Shown one piece after another: positions 1 to 11,560 of a DNA stretch of 64,000 nucleotides. A program made the translations under genes and the position numbers. The stretch is from Puffinus mauretanicus (Eukaryota; Chordata; Aves; Procellariiformes; Procellariidae): NCBI GenBank assembly GCA_023333565.1, contig JAJKFH010000115.1, positions 558,001 through 622,000 on the forward strand, written 5' to 3'. Position 1 is the first letter of the stretch. Every line of letters begins with the position of its first letter. Below the pieces are notes generated by a model that had not been told where the DNA came from, searched no databases, and saw only the letters and a list, made by a program, of their open reading frames with translations.

Positions 1-1157
1 TAGCAGCCCCTCTGTCTGTTACTGTGTTTTGTTTGATGTCGCAATGTGAGAAGACTGTCAATACTGAGGGTGCAAACTTTGATATTAGTTTTGTTGCCAA
101 AAAGGTGGATTTTTCCCAATGGATAGCTAACATGGGATACTTTTCGTGCTCTAAAGCCCTAGTTGAAAGAAGACATCTGTATTTCTTACCCTGTGGTAGC
201 AAGATGATCTCAGCATTTTACCCCATACCTGTATACCTGTGGGTAAACTTCTAACTTGCCTAGAAGTGAAAACTACAGGAGCTTTGTCTTCATTAAAATT
301 TTATTCAGGATAGCAAATGCCGGCTTTAAAAGTGTATCTTCTCTAGTATACCAGTCTCTGAGTACCACCTGAATACTCTGAGTATCCTTTTCCACTGTGG
401 TGGCCACATCCTTCCCTGAGCAGTTTTGTGGCAAGTCATCACTCTTATGCCAATACCACCAGTGCTTATAATAAGATCATACCACAGTGTGGGAAAGGGA
501 GAAACTCATACCTCTGAGGAATCCAGGAGAGTTAATGTCTGTATAGGAAATTTTTAAAGACATTGCATCACTGCTAGTATACGAAAGCAGGGAAGGGGAG
601 TAAGAAATGGGAGGGAATTCACAGCAGAAGCGGTGAATTGCAGTATTTGCTTAATGAGTCTAGAAAAAGAATTATGAGGAAGCATTGCCTGACAGGACAT
701 ATCTTCCCTCCCATGTGAGGAGGTTTTAAAAATAAACAAAGCTAAGGTGTGTCCATGAACTGTCATGCTATCATTACTTCAGTGGGGATGTAACAGTTGT
801 TGGGAGAAGGGATGGAAAGTGGGGGTTTGCAAGCATCTAGGGGCCCATTGACACTAGGAGGATTCTACCCAAATGCCCTGTTGCTCCCTGCTAATTGCAT
901 ACACCTGACTTTACACCTCAAAAATACTTTGACCTCTATGATGAGAAGTTTCAGTCACTCTCTGTCTTTCCAAGCAGAGCTTTTATTCAAACATGCAAAT
1001 AAAAACTCACATTCTCTCCCACAAAGAGGTGGAGTTGTGCTCATCTACTACTCATGGTTTTCATCACATGACTGTAAACAAAATAATGAAAAATATTTAG
1101 GCAGAGTTAAAAAAGGCTAAAAAGATAAACCAACAGATATTTTGAAAATGGATATTT
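1..1157. other. Intergenic, no gene seen
   Basis: AT-rich unique sequence up to the CR1 copy. The open frames are short and without recognisable motifs. No RNA gene or repeat identified. Confidence 0.7.
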
Positions 1158-1980
1158 GCCATCTAGAGGGACCTTGACAGGCTTGAGTGGTGGGCCTGTG
1201 GGAAGTTCAATAAGGCCAAGTGCAACATCCTGCACATGGGTCGGGGCAATCCAAGCACAAATACAGGCTGGACGGAGAATGGATTGAGAGCAGCCCTAAG
1301 GAGAAGGATTTGGGGGTGTTGGTTGATGAGAAGCTCAACATGACCTGGCAATGTGTACTTGCAGCCCAGAAAGCCAACCGTATTCTGGGCTGCATCAAAA
1401 GAAGCGTGACCAGCATGTTGAGGGAGGGAGCCCCTCTACTCTGCTCTTGTGAGACCCCACCTGGAGTACTATGTTCAGCTCTGGGGCCCCCAACATAAGA
1501 AGGACATGGACCTGTTGGAGTGAGTCCAGAGGAGGGCCATGAAGATGACTGGAACGCTGGAGCGCCTCTCCTATGAAGAAAGGCTGAGAGAGTTGGGGTT
1601 GTTCAGTCTGGAGAAGAGAGGCTCCTAGGAGACTTCATAGCAGCCTCCAGTACCTGAAGGGGGCCTACAAGAAAGATGGAGAGGGACTTTTTACAAGGGC
1701 ATGTAGTGATAGGACAAGGGGTAATGGCTTTAAACTGAAAGAGGGTAGATTTAGATTAGTTATAAGGAAGAAATTCTTCACTATGAGGGTGGTGAGGCAC
1801 GGGAACAAATTGCCCAGAGAAGTTGAGGATGCCCCATCCCTGGAAGTGTTCAAGACCAGGTTGGATGGGGCTTTGAGCAACCAGGTCTAGTGGAAAGTGT
1901 CCCTGACCATGGCAGGGGGGTTGGACTAGATGATCTTTAAGGTCCCTTCCAACCCAAACCATTCTATGATTCTATGATTT
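1158..1980 (+). mobile_element. CR1 LINE, 5'-truncated copy (3' ~820 bp)
   Basis: This is a CR1 non-LTR retrotransposon, the dominant LINE of birds. It starts inside the reverse-transcriptase ORF and ends in the tandem ATTCTATG octamer tail at 1961-1978 without poly(A), as CR1 does. A decayed ORF2 fragment is readable from about 1220, with [20 protein letters not shown] followed by the [15 protein letters not shown] region. It then shifts frame near 1420 and meets stops (TGA near 1519, TAG near 1627), so the copy is dead. The 3' untranslated part reads through GGTCCCTTCCAACCC immediately before the tail. Severe 5' truncation is normal for the family. The good match to the generic CR1 pattern suggests one of the younger avian subfamilies; I cannot assign it more closely. 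Confidence 0.96.
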
Positions 1981-4900
1981 ATACTTATATTAATCTCTGG
2001 TCTAAGCAGATTGCATGCCATAGAACTCAGTGCAATTATACTCTCTTGTAACAGCAGTGAATATGACCCAAGAGCAACAAGAAAAGAAACAAAAACATTT
2101 CTGGTGTGTTTGAATCAGGTTTATTTTGGTGATGACTTCTTGCTTAGCTGTGCACATCAAAACAAAGCGATTGTTATGCTCTCGGTGAGAATTGTATTTA
2201 TATGCCATGACACTACCAGTACTGAATCATGGTGTTCTTCCAACTCTCCCCAAAACAACAGTCTGCCTAAAAGTATTTAAGAAAATACAGCTATTATTGT
2301 TTTCTTACATGTTTTCATACACTGAATATGGGAAGTCCAAAAACACAGCCGGAGTCTTGCTGACACTTTTGTTTTCATACAAGTGTAATTTACTGTAAGT
2401 TGTTTCGAAGGGAGGGTTGCTCTCCCATCAGGGAAAATCAGAGGCGTCTCAGGAATATCGGTAAAAAAAATAAGATTTCCATTCTTTGGTCAGCCGGTGG
2501 GTTGAGGGTGCTTTGGGCTTGCTTGGAAAGATATTCAAGGCCATGATCTGCTATCTGCTTCTCACAGTAAAACAGTTAGCAGCGTGCTGTGTTCCCTGCA
2601 GGGCTTTTGCTGAGTTCTGCCCCTACCACAGCCGTCTCTGGATGCTTTCATCACCGCTTTCATGTGACCTTACAGCTTTCCTGACTCATCAGAACTTGTT
2701 TCATGTCAGGAGACCACTTTCTTTGGCATCTTGCCTGCATCCAAATAACTCCTCTCAAGGCCTTGTCAGAGTACTTTAGGGATATGACGTTTTTGTTCGT
2801 GACCTCTCTTTGGATATGTATGTATCTCTGTGTTTAACCAACTAAAGGCTGTTCATACTCTTTAAATCTAGACAAGTGCCTATTTCTTACCAGGTGGGCC
2901 TTTGAAGACTTTTCTTTCTGCTGGGCAGCTATTTCTGCCTAACGTCCCCAGCCCCACCGAAGGAACTGATCTCCCATTGCAGTGACTACAACTGCACTGG
3001 GATATATAATTTTGTAGTGAAGGAGAGGAAAGCCTGTTTCCTCCCTTCTTGTTGTAACTATCTAGTAGGAAGCTACCCAGCAGCCTCTCAAGAGTGATAG
3101 ATACTTGCTGAGCAGAAACTTGCTTCTGTTTACAACGTTCTGCTAATGGTCATAATGCTAAGGTATGAACCTTTTATGCTGAAGTGAAACCAAGAAATGA
3201 AGAAGGGGGAGGGGGAAGTCTGCCCCAATTCCCATACTTTCTGGGAAGTACTAATCTTGGTTTCTCCAGTGAGTTACATCCCAGCCTCTTTCATAAGCCA
3301 GAGCAATGCCTTTGGAGGGGCAAGCCCAAAGACAAGTAACTGGTCAAAAGAGGTGGAGAGTGTCTGCCTTGATTCTCTCTCACTTCATGTGCTATGAACC
3401 CAAACTTACAGCTACAGATCTGCTAAGCATCACTGCCCCAGTGGAGGGTGCTGTTGTCTATGTATTGTCCTTTCTCCTTCAGGCAAGGGCCAGATGAAGT
3501 GCCCATCATTGCTGCATTGCTTAATGTAGAGAGTAAGTATAAGCAGGCCTTCATTTCATTATTACTAGTTTTGCTGATCCAACAAATACTGATTCCTGGA
3601 TCTTCTTCGCAATCCAGTCCAGGACCTCACCCTGACTGTGATATGACCCCATCTCCTTGAAGAATTGTGAGTCTTCCCCTGAATTGTGCCCTGTCCTGCT
3701 GCCTGTGTCAGTTTCCCCCAGGGTCCACAAGCCACAAGGGTCCTGTGTCCCTCTTCTGTTACTTCAAAGGTACTGGTGTATTTTAACCACCCCCTAGCAA
3801 AGTAGTTGAGTGGTGGTCTCCCTTTCTCTTCCTGGACTTCATTGCTTACAAAACAGAATTACACTGCTGTGGATCACAAGCACTACTCTGGATCTGGTCT
3901 CTATCGTCATGGTGCAGGTACTACACAGAAGAGCCTGATTTTTTTCATTGTAAAATTTTGTCATAGCCTTCTGTTTCCCATCAGTTTTAATGGCTGAGGG
4001 TGCAGTCTGGAGCACTGGTGGTGGTGTGCTGACTGACAGCCTGCACTGATGTTCACCCATTCTCAGCAGGACTGAGTTGTAATAGGTGGCTGCTCACTAA
4101 CATCTTGTATAAAATTTCCTATGTGTCTCTGCCACTGACCATCACTGTATGGGGGCAGAGCTTTGTAACTGATTAATGGGCCAGAGCAGATTGTTTTGGA
4201 GGAAACCCGAGCAGATGTGCAGTGGTGAGTGAGGGTGAAATAACACTATGGATTATGACCCAGCGGCTCAGTGTATAAATTGCTGGTCAAGCGTTGCTTG
4301 CAAGTCTGCTTTGTGGGAAATCACTCATGAGACCCCAGGTACTCCGGCTGGTCATACCAAGACAAGGGCGCCACGGCAACATCTGAGTGGTATACCTGTA
4401 TGGACAGTGTCAGCTCCAGCTAATGAGACACTAATCCTTGTTAATATATGATCTATATCCCAAAGAGCCAGAGAAAGCTACAACAACTTTTGTGGCTAGT
4501 TCTGCAAAGCCAGATAATATAGACAGCTGTTGTTCTGGGTTTGAGATGCAGTATACAACAGATAAGCATCACAGCATGTATAACCCACAGGTTTCACCTT
4601 TAAACAGTAATAGTGACTGGAGAAGTGTAACAGATAACCCTCTAAGTGTGAAAGCTAGAAGTCATCTTTCCCATTTGTTCAGCATTCATTGATGAAAAGA
4701 GATTGACTTTGCCCTAGCAAACTCAGCAGTTTAGTCTTGCTTTGCTCTGGGTAAAACAATCTTACTTCATTGAACATTGTAAGTAGAGGCACACGTTTCC
4801 ATCTCTTGTGGAATCTCTCTGCCCCCCACTTGTACACAGTGGCAAGCTAATTATCTTGGGGGCATTTAAAAAGCAACAGCACAAATCTAGGCTTTTATCT

Positions 4901-6397
4901 TTCTCTGTGAAGAGGAGAGCAACTTCTAAGCTTACTGTTCCCGGTCCCGCTGAGTTGCAGAGAATGGGCCCATGTTGTTGTACATCTTTCTGTAGATGTT
5001 GATTTATTGTTGACACTTATCTGTATAGCCCTCTGCTCTCTCTGATAAGTTTTAATTGAAGAGAGAAACTGCTGAGGTGTACGTCTGAGTTCCTGAATCC
5101 ATTCACAATGGCATGAGAAGGATTTAACAGGAAAACATAGAGCCTGTCAGCAAGGTGTTTTGCTCAACTGTTTCTGACAAAAAATAGAAATTACAGTAGA
5201 ATATCCGCTGGCATAAGGGTCAGCCCAGTCCCATGAGCCTGTCTCTGGATCTTGACCTTCTCAGCGGTATTCTCATACCTTCTGGCCACTCCATTAGCTT
5301 TTCTGAACAGGACACAAGCAGAAGGGAGAGCAGAGCTGGATTTAACCCCTTGTTCACGGCCAAGCACATGCTGGATCACAAACCATCATTGCTGTGTCAG
5401 GCATGGTTTTTGGTTTACAGATCTGTGTCACAGCGCTCAAATTCCATCCCAGTCCCTATGGCTTAAACTACATAGGGTCATAGGAGAATCCCCCCTGCCC
5501 CAGATCACCAAGTCCTACTTTTGGGGTGCAAACACATCATACAGTCTCTTTGACAGACTAATCAATCTCCATTTAAAAGTAGTTAGATCTTCCTGCTCTC
5601 TTTCTTCTGTCTCCCATTAGAAGGCTGGTTGCGAATCAAATTGCATTGCCGGGCCTAATTTGCAGGCTAAGTTTATTCATTACCTGTCTTTACCCTCTGG
5701 CTCTTTGGCTTGAATAGTTCTTTTCCCTATCTCGTGTTCACAATGTTTCATGTGTTCGTAAAAGACAGCTCTGACACCTGTCAACCTTTCTTTCCCTTTC
5801 TTCTTTTCTAGGCAAAACAAGGCAATCTTGGTGTCCTCTTGTAACGTAGGGCTTCCACTTCCTCTGATAATTTTGGTAGCTGATATCTGAGCATCTTTCT
5901 TCTACATGTCTGAAGCTTAATTTCTTAACCTGTGCTATAGTTTCCTCAGAATTCCCCAGTTTCAGATCCTGTTCCTGATCACTTTAATCCAGTGGCATTC
6001 AGAGACTGCTTAAGAAATTATCACCCCTGAAGAACAGCATCATTATTGGTACTGATGGCTAACCATGAAAATAGGTAATACAACAGACCAACACAAATAG
6101 CTTGATTTCTTTCAACCAAAAAGCTATTAAAAAGCTGTTAAAGATTTTTTTAAATGTGTCAAGCACGGAGACACGGTTTATAAAGAACTTCCATTATTTG
6201 TGTGGGTTATCAGCTGCAGTTTGTAGGCTGATATCTGAAAATGTGCATGTGGAAATACACATTTGAAAATAATTTGAAAACATTAGGCCTTGTATGATAG
6301 TAAAATAACCTCTAGGCTCTCCCCACATGTATACCACCAGTCTGTACACATGGTGATGCTGCCCATATGCAACTGAGACCACTGGCAGTGTCTCTTC
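1981..6397. other. Intergenic, no gene seen
   Basis: Unique sequence between the CR1 copy and the SINE-like remnant near 6.4 kb. All open frames are 122 codons or shorter and none shows a domain, a signal peptide followed by a plausible mature chain, or splice-bounded conservation that I can recognise. Confidence 0.65.
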
Positions 6398-6490
6398 AAG
6401 ATTAGATTAAAATCTCAAGGGCAGGGACTTTCTTCTTTATTTGTGTGTAAAGCATTGTGTGTCTTTTTGACACCTTGTAAATAATATAAC
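6398..6490 (+). repeat. Ancient SINE/LINE tail-like remnant
   Basis: GATTAAAATCTCAAGGGCAGGGACTTTCTTCTTTATTTGTGTGTAAAGCA followed by CACCTTGTAAATAATA resembles the 3' part of old amniote elements ('attgtaagctc..ggcagggactgtct...gtacagcacct...aataataa'). It is short and diverged, so the call is tentative. Confidence 0.42.
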
Positions 6491-7685
6491 AGGGCTCTGC
6501 TCATTTTCTTCCTCATATATAAGCAGTTTCTGTCACAGCAATAGACAAGGATAAACTCAATAATATATGAAGATTAAGGTTGGATGTTGGGGTTGACTGA
6601 TGCAGACCTTTTATTCTGCGCAAGCTCTAGCTGAGAGTTGCAGGTGAAGCAGCTATTTAGACTCTGAAAATGCTTACCTGTTTATATTTGCTCTTCCCAA
6701 CCGCTAGAAATCATTTAAAATGAGCTGGGAGATGGAATTAACATGAAAAATAACCATAGAATGAACACAGCTACTTGAGAAAATACAGATGACTCTCGTT
6801 CAGGATGGAGGAAAAGATACTGAATGATAATTGGAGTGTCATCTTTGAAGGTCAGTTGTTTTCTCATTGCCGGGCCAGCTGTCCAAGCAGTCTTCCTACA
6901 GTCACCTCTTGGCTGGGGACATAAATCTATCCGTGTAGCTTATGCTGTTATTTGTTTTTTTCTCATTGACAAGAATGGAGTAGCCTACCAACCTTTATTG
7001 TTCTTGTCAGCCCAGGAATACTGACTATGGCATTATAGATATCCTCAGGAAACAGAATTTCAGGGCCCCTGCGATATGTTTTCTGCTCTAGTGGTTTTCA
7101 CCCTTGGGGTAGTTATGATGTATGATGCTGATGTATTGGGCATAACTGTTACCTCAGCATGTTGCTAGCTATGCTCTGTGGAATTTAAGATCCTCTCTCA
7201 TCTGCACTGTCAGACCAAGTCTTCTCTTCTAACATCTTGCATTTAGATTTTTTATCACCATGAGCCAATGGTGGAAGAAACTGATTGCAGAGGTACGAGG
7301 GTGCTTCTCTACCTCTTTGTACTGGTGATCCTCAACCAGCGCTGTGAGGTGAGTTGCTGTACTCCAACACGTTTAACTATAGAGCACCTGACTATAGGGG
7401 AAGGGCTGACTTTTGACTGGTTTCCTTTTGTGTCATTTACATTGGCTTTTAACCTGTTTTACTCTTCCTGGCATACTGCAGTAGCAGTAAAGCCACGATG
7501 AAAAAAACATTTAAAAAGCCCAGTCTGTCAGGCAGGGTATAGTGCTGTCACAGTTGCTGTCTCAGTTTCATGAAGCTTATTGTCACCTGGGTAAAACGCA
7601 AAGTCTCTTTTTTCAGAAGGAGCGTTCCTCCTCAGACAGTGCTGTGGGGAGGGCAGGGGAGACAGCCACTGTTTTGCTGGAATGT

Positions 7686-7850
7686 CAGGAGTGGCTGTGC
7701 TGGATCAGAAGAAAAGTCCATGTGGGTCAGTGTCCCCAACTCTGGCAGTGGCCAGTGGCAGACTCTCAGGAAAAGATTGTAAGGAGCAGAGCAAGCCCAG
7801 AGGGATACCTCCGTGAGAAATCTTCCCTGTGCCAGCCGTAGGAAATTCTT
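7686..7850 (+). repeat. Ancient amniote interspersed repeat remnant
   Basis: The segment AGTGGCTGTGCTGGATCAGA...AAAAGTCCATGTGGGTCAGTG...CTCTGGCAGTGGCCAGTGGCAGA...AGAGCAAGCCCAGAGGGATAC matches the order of a widespread old saurian repeat that typically reads 'gctggatcagaccaaaggtccat...ctgacagtggccag'. I cannot name the family with certainty. It has no coding content. Confidence 0.55.
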
Positions 7851-10727
7851 GCATCAGAGCTTATATTGGCCTCTTTTATGTTTTATAAGTGATTGAGATA
7901 GCCCAATTTTAAACACAGCAAGAGCTGTCACAGATTCCGCTACCAAATTATAGAGGAGGTTTAAACCAGAGCCTCCTGCTTTCTCTGTGTCCTGTCCCTT
8001 CTGCTTCTGCTCTGCAGCAGTTACGTGCACTGTCTGTAGGGGTTCCCCCAGTCTCAAGATCTGACTTCTGTCTGGCAGGCAAAAGTACCGAGTGTGCCTG
8101 ACATGCAAGCTGTGCTGATACATGTGCAACACTAACCACATGTTAGATGCTTTCCTTAAGGGATTGTGGGAAGAGGAATTCACTGGGGAGAATGAAAGCC
8201 CCCAGCAAATATTAGTGGAAACCTTTTTCTGCTGCTTTGAGGTTCCCTTAGATGCCTCTTCTCTTTATGATTTCAGTTGCTGTGTCCCTTGTAGTGCTGG
8301 ATGCTGATGGTACTGGTGCAAGGGAGACAAAAGATGGAAGAAGTAACCAGAGATTGCTTGACCCCATGTCAGCCATTTATTTTCACTGGTATGGGGATTT
8401 TCCCCTCAGTAAAAGGAGATGCTTTTAAAAGGGTCATCTGGTCTGAGGGTATCCTCTGTGACTAAAGCAGTCCAGCTATTGACTACTGATGTTCTGCTGC
8501 CTTTCCATAACCCCCAGCTGCTAATTTGTAAATACCATCAGCATTTGCATTAAGCCACGCTCTTCATATGATGGATGTAAATCAGTACAGCACCTGCACT
8601 GTGGCATTTAATCAGCAGCAGCCATTTAGCACAGCAACTTAATTGTCGTTACTTAAGTGAGTCAGGTCATCACAGACTAGCACCTAATAGCTGACTGCTT
8701 GCTACATAAAGCTGTGTGCTCTGGCTGGGATTTTTATATCCAACTGTTGCTAAAATGAAATCAGAGAGAGTGATCCTGGCTAACGCTGTGCTGCATTTCC
8801 TCTTTTTCTTCACTGTATTCAGTATACCCCTTCCCACCCACTGCTTTTTCCCATCAGGGTCTGTCACATGATAAATCTACTCAAAGTCTTGCATTAATCA
8901 TGCCCTTGTGAATTATCCAGTAACATCTTTCCTCTGTCAGTCAGCCTCCAATTTGAAATGATAAAGCCTGCTTGCTTGTGACTACTGCATTATCACTTGT
9001 TGCCTTCTTACTGGCTTTAGTAGCAGAATAAATGGATTTAGACTGGTTCATTTGTAAACCCACAGCACATGTATCTGCCTCTCTCCAATTCTTGAAAGTT
9101 GAAGCAAGGTTTTCCAAGAGCTAATTTAGAAAAGCCTGCTTTTGGCTGTAGCTTTGTAGCAGTGTCCTGCCCTCAGAATCGCTCAGGATCCATATGAAGT
9201 TCACCCTTACAGTATCGTGCCAGTACTGTAATATTCTCATTAAAGAATCCCAGATTTTTTTTTTTAAGAAACTGTTCTGAATTGATTGAATTAAATCGGA
9301 GAAATACCACACCAGCTGTGTTACATGTACAGAGATTTCAGTTGTTAGCTCAATTAGTTTGTCTCTATAAAGAACAAGTGGAATGCCTAACCTTTTAGTA
9401 AAGAAGGAATATGATAAGGTAAAGAGAAAAAGAAAACAGGTAGGTAATAGATCATTTTAATGAAATCAGTGTTTTGTATGTGGATTAAGGAGAAAACTTA
9501 GGCTTTCAGAAACCCTGATGCATGGCGCCAGATTAAAAAAATCACACTTCTGTCTGCATGACTGTGCCTATTAATGTTACAGATTATCCAAGAGATTGCA
9601 ATTCTTTTATTACATTCCTTTTGTGTATTTCAAAACACTTTTGCATGGAATAATTTCACTCTTTCCCTGATGTACTGTCAAATGGTTCCCTTGTTGCTTA
9701 TGTGGATTTTTCCCACAACAAGGAAGGAGGAAAAATAATTTTAAAGGCAAGTGTAATTACAAAACCACTAAGTGTTGCCAGGGGAATCTGGGATGGGGAC
9801 ACTGCTATTATCATCTCTTTGATAGACTGAAGACCATCTCTTTACTGCCCCTTTATAAATTGCTCTTCTTTCCTCTCCCTCTCCTTTACCTATATTTTCC
9901 TGTATGTGAGACTGATCCATACTCTGTGGAATTGAAGATTCCCATTTCCTTCAAAGGAAAATGCCCTGCAAGTGCTAGTCACAGGCCTGCTTCTGAACAC
10001 TGTTAACTTGAGGGAGTGGAGGAATACCTAGATCCTCTTTTGGGGAGTTGTACTGAAATACTGGATACTGTGAATTTTTTTGAAGGCAATGATCTTGGAC
10101 ACAGAAAAGCCTTTTAGATACTTAGTGGTTTATATTTATAAGGGGAAAAACTCAAAACCTCCTAAGAGTCAGCTAGCAGTGCAGCTGGGGGAAAAAAAAT
10201 CAAAGCTTTGTTTGTTGGCTTAGGGCTCAATCTTTTAGCGGTGGACTACAAACTGCTAATAGCTTTCGCTCCTGTTGAGATCAGCTGGAGAGGAGTTCCG
10301 TGTGGAAGTCCACAGTACCTGGTAGCACTGACCTTCACTACGGAAACACAGATGTAAGAAATGAGCAGTGATGCTGGATGAGGGCTTACTTTCTCCTAGT
10401 CCTGCCTATTTCTCAAAGCTGGAAATGGAAAGTGTAGTAATACCGACACAAGACTGATCTTGTTTTCCCATTGATGTTGGAGCTAGAAGAGAACATTTAT
10501 TCCCCACACACTACCACTGTCTTAAAGGCAGGCTACTGTTTTCTCTTAACTAGTTAATTCCCTTCAAAGTTGCAGCACAGCAGATCAGGCTGTTTTTCTG
10601 ACACTACATTTCCTTGAATTTGAAACTAGGAAATGTGCCTCTTCTTTCTAAACGGACAGCTTCGGTTGCTGCTGTTAATCTCCCGTTACTCTGGAATTGC
10701 TTTATGGAGAGCATTTCACCGGGTAGC
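7851..10727. other. Intergenic, no gene seen
   Basis: AT-rich unique sequence with short homopolymer runs only. A 109-codon minus-strand frame (7854-8183) has no recognisable domain. Confidence 0.65.
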
Positions 10728-10766
10728 AGTAGCCCTCTTGTCCACACGAGCAGCCCTCTTATCCAC
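10728..10766 (+). repeat. Imperfect 24-bp tandem duplication
   Basis: GCCCTCTTGTCCAC and GCCCTCTTATCCAC recur with a 24-base period. The copies differ at a few positions. It lies just before the GC-rich block. Confidence 0.75.
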
Positions 10767-10925
10767 GCTGGACACACGTCACTACCTCTTCCAGGATGTT
10801 TATGAGCTGTTGCAGTTAATTCCCGCCTCCCCCCCGCTGCCAAGTTCTGGTCCTTGCCTTAGGTTGTGCTTTTGTTAACTCTGAGGGTAGTAGCTTCATG
10901 TGTTGTAGGGCTGCTCATTTTCTTG

Positions 10926-11560
10926 AATTTCGCCTGTTTCGCTGAGTGCCAAGGCCCTGAGGGTGCTAGCGGGCCTTGCTGTGCCTGATCCCCGTTCACC
11001 TCACAGGGCCTGACCCCACACCCGCAGGCCCACCTCCTGTCCTAGCCTCCACCCGTTCTCCTCCCCAGGGAGGTGCCCGACGCCCGGGGCTCGGGCTCCC
11101 CTGGTGCCCCCCTGCTCCTGGCTGGGGTGGTGGGAGAGTCTCTGGCTGCCAGGCCCTGCCATCACCCACTCGGGGGAGCCCCCAATGCTCCCGGCACCCA
11201 GCCCCAGGGAGCTGCCGGCCCCCTCAATGCCCTGACATTGAGCTTTGCGTGGCCTTTGTTCTCCAGTTTTATTTTGAGTAGTATCTTGTTATTTCTGTCA
11301 CGTTCGCAGTGTGAAGCCATTGTCCACGTTTCCTAAGCTCAACTTTGCTTTGGGTTGAGTTCCTGTGTTTTCACAACTCCTCCAGAAATTTGTTTCCCTA
11401 TGCTTGGTCCCAAGGCACAAGCACGACCCGAAAAGTGCTCCTGTTCTTTGCATTAAAATGTGAATAAAGCTTTCGGTTTCCCTGCCTCTTGCTTGAAAGC
11501 ATCTCTGCCAGGTTTTTATCTGGTGTGCAGGCCTCCTCCAGCTCCTATAATTGCATTTCG
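10926..11560 (+). other. GC-rich block followed by AT-rich sequence with tandem poly(A) signals
   Basis: About 10960-11240 is markedly GC-rich in an AT-rich neighbourhood, mostly C-runs with only moderate CpG (I counted about a dozen), so it is not a CpG island by eye. Some 220 bases later ATTAAA (11452-11457) and AATAAA (11463-11468) occur together, followed by TG-rich sequence near 11520. Open frames of 87 and 101 codons overlap here on the plus strand but show composition-driven Pro/Ala/Gly runs and no domain. It could be the 3' end of an unannotated transcript, an LTR-like relic or plain GC-rich sequence; I cannot decide. Confidence 0.35.

Noticed and set aside
1220..1498. 92-codon frame as a host gene
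   Set aside because: It is the decayed reverse-transcriptase part of the CR1 copy at 1158-1980.
10926..11560. Calling the GC-rich block an endogenous retroviral LTR
   Set aside because: Although a poly(A) signal is present, no terminal TG/CA inverted repeats, target duplication, primer-binding site or internal retroviral coding sequence could be shown.
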